A DNA stretch of 64,000 nt from Allodiplogaster sudhausi. Taxonomy: Eukaryota; Nematoda; Chromadorea; Rhabditida; Diplogasteridae. The notes under the pieces are model-generated. The model made no database searches and was not told where the DNA came from. It was given only the letters and a program-made list of their open reading frames with translations. Of this stretch, positions 1 through 11,246 are shown piece after piece; the first letter of the stretch is position 1, and every line of letters begins with the position of its first letter. The stretch covers positions 3,190,001 through 3,254,000 of the forward strand of contig CALZFC010000033.1 in assembly GCA_945643635.1 (NCBI GenBank). The letters are read 5' to 3'. Position numbers and translations under genes: made by a program.

Positions 1-1497
1 CTTATTTATTTATTTTCCTTGATGGGACCACCCTTGCTTCAATTTTTCGTTTTAAGTCCGGCTTCTGAACGGGTTCTGCCTCTCTCTTTGTGTTTCTTTT
101 GCTGTCCTCGTTTTCCCTTTTCTCAACTATAAATATACCGTAATCCCAGAATATGATTATAGATTGTAAACTATTTGCTCTGGCGATCAGAGTCTGCCAC
201 CGTAATGGGTTCTTCTTAACTCGCGTACCTTTCCACAGTATGAAATACTTTCTGATTTGTGCGAATTCCCTCTCCCCCTAACCGGTGATAGGAGATATGA
301 CATGAGTACCCACCCGTACACCATGTATGATCCTACGATGCCTTTTACCAACACTGACTCCGCCAATTAAATCCCCCTGCCTCTAATAGACGCCCCCCTT
401 CCCTCCCCCATTAAAACCCGCTTTCCCCTCATAGACCCTCTCCGACATTCCTCAACGCCAGTAACGTCAACTTTTCCCCCCATCTGTTTGCTAGAAGGAT
501 ATTGGTGTATTTATTCCTTTCCCGCGTTTCGACGACTGAGAAACGGCTTCCTGCGAGTGTGCATGTCTATGAACCTGTGATCCAAAACGTCCGCCTATTC
601 GCTTTTATCCGCGCTAAGCCTTTGCTTGTGATCAACCTTCTCCCTCTTACATCCCCAAGGCACTTATTTCCTTTTCTTGTCGAGCTCGCCGGCTCTCCAT
701 TGTTGTTTGTTGTTTCTTCATCTCCCCATTTTTATCCGTTCATGATAAAGATATGAATTCGTGAAAAAGGGAGATTGACACGAATTGAGACAAAGGTAAA
801 CCACCGTCTTGGCCCACCACGCAGCAGTAGAATGATAACCGGTGATAAACTGCCACATCTCTCTGGGATGCGTCGTGGCAGAAAGGTGGAAACAAACACT
901 TGCTGTGACATTGTTGATGAGATAGAACGGAGCAGGGGACACAGAGAGAAAGTGAGGGAATGGGAAAAGCGGAAATGATGACTTTGATGATTGCCAGCTC
1001 GCCTTTTTCTGAATAAATTGACTGGAGAATGTGGACAACAGATTGCTATATTTCAGTGATCATTCTGATATCAGAAACACGTGGTGACGAATTTGGTATC
1101 GCAGAGGGCTTCTCTGTCATCTTCCTAGTGCGAACTCTCTTTTTGCCTTCTCTCATAGCCTTCACACTCCCTCCCCCTTTTCTCTCTCTCTCTCTCTTTC
1201 TTTCTCTCTCTCTCTCTCTCACTATCCTCCCATCGTCTCTAACTCTGTATTCCTCCGCTGTTTGCCTCATTCGTTGTTCTGAGTTCCTCCTCTTTAATCT
1301 CCATGTGTGGATCAGTCTCATCATTGACAACCTTTCATGATGGTTTGATCTGGTTCTACATTTGCATATTCCATGTGACAGGGCCCCTTAAGGAAACCCA
1401 CGCAAAATGTGCAGGGAACGCGTGATGAGGATTTGAGAGCAGACAAGTGGGATCCTTTAAATTAGTCAACAGAATACAGTGAGAGACTGAGAGAGAG

Positions 1498-1544
<47 letters not shown>

Positions 1545-2064
1545 TAGGAGTTATTCATAGAGACCAGGGGGGAATTCATATAACCTCTGAAGGGTCTCTC
1601 TCACTCCTCTCTCACTCTCTCTCTCTCTCTCTCTCCCTCTACCGTTGAATCTCACGACTTCTGCCCACCTTTTGCCGGTAATTCCTTGCACCGCGAAGGG
1701 ATCCTAATCTTCTTATCCTGACCATATTCGAACAGAACTTAAATGAGCGTCGGTCAAAAATAGAATGAGTTGGCCAGAGAAACCTATTGAAAGGCATTAT
1801 GGAAGGCGGGTAAAAGTCGAAGAAATGAGATAGTGAGGAAGAGAGAGAGAGAGAGAGTTGGAGAGAGAGAGAGAGAGTTGGAGAGGAAGAGAGAGTTGAA
1901 GAGACTGAAGTGTTGAGTATCTCGTTGACTTCTCTACACTCTCTACTCTCTATTGAATGCCCGGGAAAGAGTTCCATAAATGCTCAGAAGTCCATGCAAA
2001 ATCGACCATCGTCAACAGCCTCTTCTCTCTGCCCGCTCGACAGCCAAAGTCAAATTTGCCAAGA
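1..2064. other. Gene-free left flank
   Basis: I see no exon series with consistent splice phases here. The open frames are short, and several exist only because CT or GA microsatellites lack stop codons. The stretch holds a CT-rich patch near 1180-1220, a pure GA run at about 1499-1541, a CT run near 1598-1640 and GA patches near 1840-1900. The first credible start codon is at 2065. Confidence 0.6.
1499..1541. repeat. (GA)n microsatellite
   Basis: An almost pure GA dinucleotide run. A CT-rich run follows at about 1598-1640 on the same strand, so the two could pair as a long imperfect hairpin. Confidence 0.9.
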
Positions 2065-5000
2065 ATGAATTCTGGACAACAATTTCAATGTCTGCCTCTC
2101 CTCATTCTTGGCGTACGTTAGAAGTGCACATTTTTCTGTCTATTTCCAGATAGCCAACCACTTCTTGATAAGTATATGCATATTACTTTCTAAGATGTGT
2201 ATATGCCTAATAAGACACTGCTATAGTTCTTGGCCGACGCGGCGTGTTCCGCGTGTCCGCCGCTCCCCTTCCGCCTCCGCCCGGACGGCAGCTGTCCCCT
2301 CACCTACCGAGAATGCGCCGACCATCTCGTGACGCAAGGCAATCGTCTCAGCTGCAGTCGCGGAGAGCTGGCGGTCATTCATATCTTCATTCACCTTTTT
2401 AAATTCTCTATTTAAAATGACATTTAATTACCATTATACCTAAATAAGAGTGGAGTTTATTATTTGTGTTAGGCATAAATGTAAAGCATTCTAAAAAGCT
2501 GTCTCCATTAAGCTCAAGAATAGTTTAGTTGTCTCTGCGCGCCTCGCCCCTCTTCGGCTACTTGGTCTCCTCCACCTACGACTTCCTCGAATGCCCCGAA
2601 GGAGCGAGTGCCTGGCTGCTTCCCAATGGGATGCCCGCTCAGCAGATCGAGGCCATCGCGTGTGTCCTCCCAAGTAAGCCCGCTTGGTTCCTGTTGTTCA
2701 ATTGACATATCAACTTTGCTAATTGTTCCCAGACTTCTGATGAACTCACTCATCTAAAGGAAAAAGAAATGCTTTCATTGCTTCTGTTGAGTGCCGTGCC
2801 AGTCGTGCACCCTCCCCGCATTCCTAACCGCGTCTGAGGCTGCGGCAGGAGCCATCGGCAGCTGGTCGTACACCGGCGAGCCAGACGTCGTCGAGGAGAT
2901 CTACTCCAAGTGTCTGCTGCTCTCTTGCAAACGCGACCAGGGCGTGCTCGTCGTCAGTTTCATACTCGAGAATTTATCCCGTATCGTCCGCCTTGTAACC
3001 CCCAGCCACTAAGCACTCAGCCAGCATCGCTTTAGGAACGGCGCGCCTCAGGCCAGCTCGTCGAAGTGGTGGCCGCGATGTGCACGGCCGATGGCAGCGC
3101 GTGGATGACGCGCTCTTCTTCTCTGCATTCGGATTCTGCCGTCTTCTGCGCGAACAGGAAATGATTTCTAGACAAAATCATGAAAAAGGAAAGAACTTAA
3201 ATTATTCTAAAAATAATTTTATTTTCTGTCGAAGATTTTTTTTAGGGGCTCTGTTAATAACCCCTATTTATCCCTATTTATCTATATATCGCTAGTTTTG
3301 TCAATAAATTATGACTTATGTATGCAGTAGTTTACGGTTAGAAACCATATTTGACTTTTATTAGGATGCATACTTGTGTACATACATACATGTATGTATG
3401 CAAGCCATACAAATATACATATCTCTGTGTCTGCCAGGCCATTTCTTTCACTACGAACATGTCAATCGAACCATTAGCAAAGTGTTGTAGTGTGTGTGTG
3501 TATTTTTTGTTTTGATGTTCTTGCGTTTTCGTGAATTTCTTTGCTCGAGCCTTACCAATAATATAAACAAGGTCTTTCTTTCGCAATAAATACGAATTTT
3601 GTCTCATCTGGTAAAGAATAACCTTGATCAGTGCACTTTACGTACACCTAGATATGTATTGTGTAGTTAAAGATTGTTTTAGAAACTTTGAATAGTGATT
3701 TCGTCCAAAAATGTTCTCTCATTAATTTCCCAGTTTTCATGGTCATTTCATCTCGCTTCGCTTCTCGTGGACGGTCGACAGTTGCTGCAATGGTTTCGCC
3801 CGGCTATTATTCCCCTAATAATTCATTGTTTAAATTAATTTAAGTAAAAAACAACAAAAACAATCGAATAGATTCTCGATCAAGAATAGTATTTTAAGTA
3901 AGAACAAAATATTTTATTGTTTGTATAGGCTGAAAAACAAAAATTTTTGGGCAAAATAAAATATATGATGAAAATATATTTATGAGTTTATGAGAGAGAT
4001 TATCGAATGCTTCCATTCTAAGCACTGCCGCGATAATGAGAAGGTGGAGGAGTGCTCGGCAGACCAGCGATGCGAAACGCTCTTTGTCTTCGAGTCGCTG
4101 CACGAGCCTAACGTCCGCTATCTTGGCTGCTCGTCGGCCGAGTTCGCCGTCGGTTTCAACAAGACATTCAACCTGCCGGGTGACGGGATGTACGGGAATT
4201 CTCTAGAATGACTAGCATCATCTTGATTTCTCAAGATTTGCTTGACTGGTTGTTATCTTGCAGAGAGGGCGCCTTAGGCTGGGACAATAGCAGCAACGCC
4301 TATGCAATCCAGTGCTTCTGCAGGTTACAAGACGCTTCCCTTCCTTTGAAGTTCTCTGTGCTAGCGTACTAAAAAAAGTGACACATTTCCCCATGACTCC
4401 TAGGTCTGCCACTTGCACCGAGTTAAAGGATATCGACATTCTCCTTGCCTACACGTCGAAGCACGGCCGTTTCCCAGTACGGTTGAGAGGATGAACCCGG
4501 GGATTCATTCAATCTGTCCTCCATCCTTCAGCTACGAACGGATCAGAGCGTTCCCGAGAGGAAGATGACGTCGGAAGAACTTGGCATCTCTTTGACTAGC
4601 GTCTTCCTTGCCTTGCTCGGTGCGTTCAAAACAAGCAATAATCAATATATCTAAATAGATTATTGCATGATATGAAGCCATTTCGTTCTGTCTGCAGCAG
4701 TCGCCGCCGTCTCTCTTCTCTACTTCCTTCGCTGGCGCCGCGGATGCAAGGAGCGAGAGAAGGCGGCCGCCGCCGAACGTGCGTATCCACTCTCACTCTT
4801 GCAGGGAACGAAGAGCAAAAGCCCTTTTCTTGGCTGAAAAAGCATCTTTAGTCTTATGCTTCTTGAAGAGATGGTAAGAATTCCTCGTTCAGTCAAGATG
4901 GACGCCTTTTCCATGCGGTCTGCTTGGGACATTCTGGCTGAATTCGAGAAAGAGGCAGGCTTTATATTTATTTGTACTTTAGATGGAGTTACGCTCTTTG

Positions 5001-7446
5001 CTCAAGGCCAAGTTGATGGTCGCAGACAATTTAATTATTGCAATTATGTATAATAGAATTCAGGCAAAAGAAGCCGTTCTGCCGCCCGAGGAGTGCCTCG
5101 ATGAAGAGGAAATGAAGCAGCTGATATGCCGGTCTGCTTCTCATCCTTCACTTCTCTGGCTCTCACTCTCTTTCCCCCTCTGTCTCTCACTGCCTCTCTC
5201 TCTCTCTCTTTCTCCCCCTCAGTCTATCACTTCTCTGGCTCTCACTCCCTCTCTCTCCCACTCTCACTCTCTCCCCCTCTCAGTCTCTCATTTCAGTCGC
5301 CCCGTTCTTCCTCTTGTCCGCGCCACCTCCCTCTCGCTCAACGACTCCTCGGTGTTGCTCGATCTGAACTACGTCGACAAACAGATCGTGATCGGAAAGG
5401 TAGAACATTTTATTTGGCATGCGTTCTATCTCTCCTCTCCTTCTTCGCCTTTCAGAGTCCCTCCCCGGAAGAGCACTTCTTCTTCTGGCAGACGGTCCTC
5501 GAACACGACCTGGACGTCGTTATTGAGTTGGCGGAACCGCCGCAGGTTTCTCCGGATCCATTATATAATCTATGTTTTTACAACATTAAAGATGAACACG
5601 TTTCAATAAAAAAAAATTTCAGAAAAGGAAGAAGAAGACGTACAGCCGAGAAATTGCGGTAGAAGAGGTTAGCAGAGAAAGGGGGAAAGAGAGGGATAGA
5701 GAGGAGTGGGGAGGACAAAATGTGGTCAGAGAGTGAAAGGGAGAGGAATCGAGAGGAAGAATAGCTTTAGGTTTTGGAGAATAAAATAAGTTAAAGGTGC
5801 GAAAGAAGCCGTACGTGCCGGATGGCTCGGCTCGTAAGCTGCAGCTGGAGAATGGGGCCGAGAAGATTGAAGTCGGCCATAGCCAAGGGGCGGTTCAAGA
5901 GGTACACAGGACCCGCTGGCTCTATTTTCATATTGCTGAAAGTTCTCTGAATTAACAAGAATAATCGATTGTTTGTCAATTGGAAGCAGAATTATTTTAA
6001 AGAAAACGAAGAAAAATTGGAAAAAAAATCTATAATTTTTTTTCAGAAACGGACTTGCTTGGGTCTTACGGAGCGTCGTTTGGTCGTGCAGCTGCACAAG
6101 AATGGCAAGGAGAAAACGAGCAAGGTACTCGGACAACCTCGGATTCAAGCTGCGCGATTATGAATACTTATGGATTGTTCACTGGTTATTGATTACCCTA
6201 CAGGTGCTGCATCTCACGTACACGGACTGGCGAGAGGACACCACCAGTCCGCAGCGACTTGAGTGTCTTATTGTAATCAGCGTTTTATATTATAATTAAA
6301 ATTGCTAACAATAAAAAGTTCAATAAATCTTCCTTACTGAATTTGAATTTTTTTTGGTTCATTAGTTATTTCAATATGACAGTATCGATATTGGATATCA
6401 GGCTATTCAATTTACATAATTGATGTTGTTTTAAATTTTAATGTCTCTTGGAATTAAGGCGCTGCTTCCTCGACTGGTCTGCGAGCACCTGCAGAAGGGC
6501 CAGAAGCTGGCCATCATCTCCAAGGAGGGCGCCAACCGGGCGGCGGCTATCGCCCTCGCACTCCTTACCACCATGGAGGCCATCGGGGCCGAGCCCAAGG
6601 TTAGGAGGAAGGCAGAGAGAGAGAGAGAGAGAGAGTGAGAGAAACAGAGAGAGAGAGAGACAGTGAGAGTAAGAGAGAGAGAGAGAGAGAGATCAGAGTT
6701 GAAAAGGACAGGAAAATCAACAAACTTGTCAATTCCCGAAGATGGGCTGAGAAGAGAGAGAGAGAGAGACAGTGAGAGTAAGAGAGAGAGAGAGATCAGA
6801 GTTGAAAAGGACAGGAAATTCAGTTCGAGCCGTCGAAGAACACACTCGCCATTCGGAAGAGCCGCAACGGCTTGCTCCAACGCTCATCGGTTAGTGAATA
6901 GAAAAGGAGGGGGGGGGGAGAGCAAGGATAATTCCCAACTGGCAGACAACAACTGACAGCTCCCTTTTCAGCTGTTCCTGGTCGCCGTCCGCCTCTCGTT
7001 CGCGGTGCTCCTTCCATCGCTCGAGGATATTACTTGCGCGAGTTGCCGTGCTGATTGTGATGCGCGCGTCGGCGAACGCGTTGCGGTCAGGGAGAAGCGC
7101 CCTCTCAAGGCAGAGTGCTTCTACGGCGGTCTCCTGCTGCTCTTGACGTCAGATCCATTGGCTATTCATTCATATCATTCAAGAAGTGCGAATGGAGTAA
7201 TCCTTCTCTTTTTCTTCTCTCTATTATGTTTCTCTTCTCTCTATCTTTCTCTGTCTCTCTTTCTCTCTCTATCTTTTTCTTCCTCTCTTTCTCTCTCTGT
7301 CTTTCTCTGTCTCTCTTCTTCTCTCTCTATCTCTCTCTGTCTCCAGCAAGACTCACACGGATGAGCTAACCGCTGAGCGCCGTCGTCAGCTCGCCCCTTC
7401 TGGAGGGGGCGACTCCTTGTTCCTCTCCGTCATGAGCACTCTCTAG
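2065..7446 (+). CDS. Receptor-like protein with a catalytically dead tyrosine-phosphatase domain
   Basis: Exon 1 (2065-2112) joined to exon 2 (from 2227) encodes a signal peptide, MNSGQQFQCLPLLILG then FLADAACS. Exons near 2529-2673, 2792-2952, 3036-3165, 3990-4189, 4264-4323 and 4404-4476 give a Cys-rich ectodomain ending CFCRSATC, a pattern seen in three-finger/activin-receptor-like domains. A membrane helix (AVAAVSLLYFLRWRRG) follows at 4532-4619 and 4698-4778. The cytoplasmic part is PTP-like: SAWDILAEFEKE (about 4893), DLNYVDKQIVIGK (5295-5399), FFFWQTVLEHDLDVVIEL (5456-5545), LTYTDWRE (6204-6272) and KLAIISKEGANRAA (6459-6599). The WPD position reads WRE and the catalytic Cys position is Ser, so no phosphatase activity is expected. 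The last exon ends at 7446. The joins at 3165-3990, around 4900-5060 and at 7000-7340 are uncertain; the 800-bp gap after 3165 could divide two genes. Binding or decoy signalling is an inference. Confidence 0.6.
6612..6815. repeat. GA microsatellite with internal duplication, in an intron
   Basis: GA runs surround two near-identical pieces reading ATCAGAGTTGAAAAGGACAG (near 6692 and 6796). The region includes a 39-bp segment at 6715-6753 that recurs exactly at 8613-8651. It lies in the intron after the phosphatase-loop exon. It is unusual in having purines on the sense strand of its host gene. Confidence 0.8.
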
Positions 7447-7455
7447 AGTGCTCAT
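7432..7455. other. Hairpin across the stop codon of the pseudophosphatase gene
   Basis: The arms ATGAGCACTCT (7432-7442) and AGAGTGCTCAT (7445-7455) are perfect reverse complements of 11 nt separated by two bases. The TAG stop (7444-7446) lies at the loop. It could fold in the mRNA; a function in 3' end formation or stop-codon context is speculation. Confidence 0.7.
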
Positions 7456-7574
7456 AACGGAGTGTCGACTTCTGCTTCCCTTGACCCCGCCCTGCCCACC
7501 AAATCACCCCCTCCCCCTTTCAATTCTTCCTTCCTTAAGCCTTTCTAGAGTATTTTTTGTACTCTATACTTAAA

Positions 7575-7970
7575 GTTTGGCTTGAAACAACCTCATCGTG
7601 ATATCCTTACCTTGAAGGGCCGTAAGGAGTTCACCCAGCTTAATGAAGAAGTAAAAGGAAGGCATTCTCTTAATGATTTTGCTCTTAGTAGGTTCAAAGC
7701 TCCAAATAACTGCCTTAGGGTTTTTAGATGTAAATATGTACTGCATGCATTCTTTTCTTCATACAGATTATATTCTTGTTTTCTTTTCTGCGTGGTTACA
7801 TAGGTATGGTGAACAATACGGAGCTGGATTCAAGTTTATCAAGATAGTACTTTAAACGAAATAGCAGTTAAGGAAGAGCAGTTCCCTCCTCCTTCTTCTC
7901 CAAGTCGACGGCGTTGTCGTACTCGGCGTTGTTGAAGAAGCCGTCATCGTAAGTATTCGCCTTCTTGCTT
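7575..7970. repeat. Left copy of a tandem segmental duplication
   Basis: This segment matches about 11247-11660 at high identity, from GTTTGGCTTGAAACAAC onward through AAAGGAAGGCATTCTCTTAA to a small EF-hand-like exon on the minus strand. The two copies flank the eight-EF-hand gene, so the block arose by local duplication. Differences are scattered substitutions and short indels. Confidence 0.85.
7868..7967 (-). pseudogene. Orphan terminal exon of an EF-hand protein (left copy)
   Basis: On the minus strand an acceptor (TAAG at 7968-7971) precedes an open stretch encoding KKANTYDDGFFNNAEYDN and ending EEGTALP plus a stop at 7868. It is the counterpart of the exon at 11554-11659. Its entry phase (two bases carried in) fits the donor of the EF-hand exon at 8658 but not that of the exon at 8346. 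It could therefore serve as an alternative last exon of that gene; otherwise it is a relic. The first EF-loop position is poorly matched. Confidence 0.45.
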
Positions 7971-8062
7971 ACAGAAAAAGCATATGATCGTTATTAAAAA
8001 GACTTCTCCTTACCATCTTATGTAATGTTAATTAGAGAATATTTCAATTGAAGAAAAACAAT

Positions 8063-10776
8063 TTAAAATGCAAATGCATACGACGCTTCATCGTGTTCCA
8101 CTTTTCGCGACTCAGTTTGCGGAGCTCTCGTAGACAGAAGATCTTCGAGCGAGTACCATTTCACGTGGCCTTTGGAAATGTCCACTGAAGCTAAATAAAG
8201 TGCTTAAGTACAAATATTTCTTTTTACAAAATCTACTACATATGTAAGTCCAAATTTTCTATACAAATTAAGAAGCTAGTACATCTAAAGGATGTGTAGA
8301 TTGAAATGGATTGCTTTTTTCTGTTCGTTTTTATATTTTCGGAACCTTGAGTAGTGGAGAGCAAAGGGATGGTCGTACTCTCGTCCTGAGTTGTGGTGGT
8401 CGCAGGGGGAGTGCTCCTGGCATCGGTCTTCTGCCAGTCAGACTTTGCTTTCCGGACGATGAAATAATATTCGGCCCTGTCGACGAAGCCATTGCCGTCC
8501 ATGTCAGCGAGCTTGCTGAATTCATTTTTTCTTTTTTTCATTTCAAGAATAATTATTCGAATCAGAGTACTACACTTTTTCAATGAACCTTCTCATACTA
8601 TTTCTTTCTGGTAATCAACAAACTTGTCAATTCCCGAAGATGGGCTGAGAATCTAACAATTCCTCTCGAGCCCTGGCCACGTCTTCCTCGGTGATTCCGA
8701 GTCCTTGCGCGGTCGCCGCTGCCTTCGCCTCTTCAAACGAGAACTTTCCGTCGCCGTCCACATCGAATGAGTTGAAGATATCATCGGTGTATCTTCCTTC
8801 AACTCAACAATTTTCTTGGCTAATGGTAAGATCGATTCAATCTCGAGCATTCCACACAAAAACATGCGCTTGAGCAAGAGTATAAAATGTGCGTGTTGAT
8901 AGTTGTACCGTTCTTCTCCGAATCTTCTACGCGAGCCACTGCTGCCTTGTACTCTTTCCAGTCGACGAAACCGTCGCCGTTTGAATCTGCTTCCTTGCTA
9001 AAGCAAACGGTCGTCAGAGATGTTTTTAGCCTAATTTTTCAAAAATATTGCCACGGTATCTAGCAAAACTTCAGTCCATAAAGTAGCATGGGTGAATGTA
9101 TGTACATATGTATAATACTTTATGAAAATGCGTATGAGTAAATGTTTCATACAAAGCCGCTTCTTCCTTAGCAACGAAGGCCTCAGGAAAGTTAGCGGCC
9201 GCGAACATAGCTCTCAGTTCATTCATAGAGATCTTCCCATCACCATCCTTGTCGATCTCGTTGAAGTGCTCCTTCTCTGTACGTGTTCCTGGATTGCAAG
9301 AATGGGTTAAATGATTGCCTAAGTTCAACTAATTATATTGAACGAATTTTGATTGCACTACTTTTTGCCTGCACATGCAATTAGAGAAACACAATGGTTA
9401 CTAAAATTAATATATATTATGGTTGAGTTTCTTGCCATCTGTACAAGTTGGCTAAAATTACTTTCGTGAATCAACGGAATTATTTTCGAAGCTAATGTCC
9501 AGATTATTTCGTTGTAATTATTTTTTGTTTACATATGTACATATGTATGTACATAGATACATAGATCAGAAGTATCCATACTTAAGCTCACGTTTAGTGA
9601 GGTTAGTTTGGTTTTTTAGTTGTTGCATTCCAATTCTCTTACTCGGACTCGCGCGGTCGACGGCCGCCGCCCACTCCTTCTTATCCACGAGTCCGTCATT
9701 GTCTTTGTCTGCCTTTTTGCTGAAAGCGACACAATTACTTCACGAGAAAGGAAGATCACATCTCATACCGTATACCAGATGGAAGAAGAAATGGAAAAAG
9801 AATGAGAATGATGCCCTGACAAGTCCTCTTCGATTTGTTCGCGGTCCATCTCTTTTTCATTCTGGAAGAATGCCATGGCTACCATGACTTCCTCGAACGA
9901 AAGCTTTTTGTCCTCATTTGTATCGATCACATTGAAGATTGCATCCTTGTCATCAACTAAAGATGGAAAAAGGGATCCCAAGTCTGGTTGGCGAATGGCT
10001 CTCTCTTTCTCTGTCTCTCTCTCTCTCTCTCCCACTCTCTCTCTCTTTTTCTCAAGTGCATAGAATGGCTAACGGCTGCGAATGATACTGGCTACGTACT
10101 CTTCCATGTCGATTTCTCCATCGCCGTTCTGGTCATTTTTCTTGCTTCAAAGTGAAAGAAGATTGGGAAGAGAATTACGAAATGTCATTACATTCTGTCA
10201 ATTCTCAGGTACGTTCTAACGGAAAGACGGGAAGCACTTCAAACTCAAAACGAACAATTCCCCTTCGACGTTGGCCATAAATTCCTCGGTGACTTTGTGT
10301 GCAATGGCCGCTGCCTTCAATTCTTCGAATGAGATCTTTCCGTCGCCGTTGCTGTCGAGGCCGTCAAAGAAGTTGCGGTAATTAGTTCTGAAATGAAGGA
10401 GAATCGATGAAGGGGAGTTGTGATGTGAACCCGAACTCGCAGTGATGTCTGATAAGGGAGTGTCCAAGTGAAATCTCACTGATTCTTCATGCTGTTCAAG
10501 CAGCTTTTCCTAGCTTTTACCCTGAAGATACACGAAGTACATATGTTCTCACCTAAGGCTCTCTTCCGTCTCCGTGAAGTGGTTGTCTGGAGTTTCCTCG
10601 GCCGATGTCTCCCTGTCCTTAGTCGCATCGACACGGTTGAGGATCTCTTTTTTCTCCCGTTCTTGGATATCACGACTTTCAAAACTATATGAATCTGGCA
10701 TCCTGCCCCTCGTGCCGTAGACGACAACGAAAGCAAGCGAGGCAAAGACGAAGACGAGCCACGATGAGGCGAGCAT
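8063..10776 (-). CDS. Secreted protein with eight EF-hands
   Basis: Ten exons in consistent phase: 10553-10776, 10256-10387, 10074-10144, 9821-9956, 9649-9719, 9153-9288, 8909-8997, 8658-8796, 8346-8515 and 8063-8184, giving 429 residues. Exon 1 encodes a signal peptide (MLASSWLVFVFASLAFVVV) and an acidic linker. The rest holds eight EF-loops: DSNGDGKISFEE, DQNGDGEIDMEE, DTNEDKKLSFEE, DKDNDGLVDKKE, DKDGDGKISMNE, DSNGDGFVDWKE, DVDGDGKFSFEE and DMDGNGFVDRAE. Odd hands sit in exons of 132-139 nt and even hands in short exons, so a two-exon EF pair appears to have been duplicated into four. A Thr-rich linker and a tail ending in phenylalanine follow. No ER-retention signal is present, so secretion is inferred. 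It resembles the calumenin/reticulocalbin type but has more hands; calcium binding is expected for most loops. Confidence 0.8.
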
Positions 10777-11246
10777 CTTTATGAGTTTAGATCAGAACAA
10801 GTTATCGTAAAGAAGGAGAGAAAGAGAAAATGCTTTACCCCATTGGTTTCCTTGCCCTTTTAAACAAAGAAGCCTTCCATTTTCGAAAATGTTATGGCTG
10901 CTCCATGGAGCCTTTTCTATTTTTTTTCATATTGCTCGCTCTCCTATGGTTTCCCATTTTGGCCCATAAGGAGACTGCACAACAAAGTCAACTTGACAGG
11001 AGAAGACGGTTAGCTTCAATTCTTTGATTCCAGACTCAAAATAGATTCTAAAAAAAGGCCGTTGGATGAGTTGGCCTCTGCCTGCTGAGGATTCCCTCCG
11101 TGGGCCGCCGCAGGCTGCGAAGTCTGTCCATGCTGGAATCTTTTGCAGCTGATTGGTCAATTGACTGCTGCGTGTGCTTCTCCCGCGGGGAAGCGATTGA
11201 CCACCCCCTTTCAATCCCGCTTCGCTTATAAAGTGTTTGTATCCGT

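Noticed and set aside
2230..2415. Start of the pseudophosphatase gene at 2230 (MADAAC)
   Set aside because: Not an ATG; joining the 2065-2112 exon gives an ATG and a good signal peptide.
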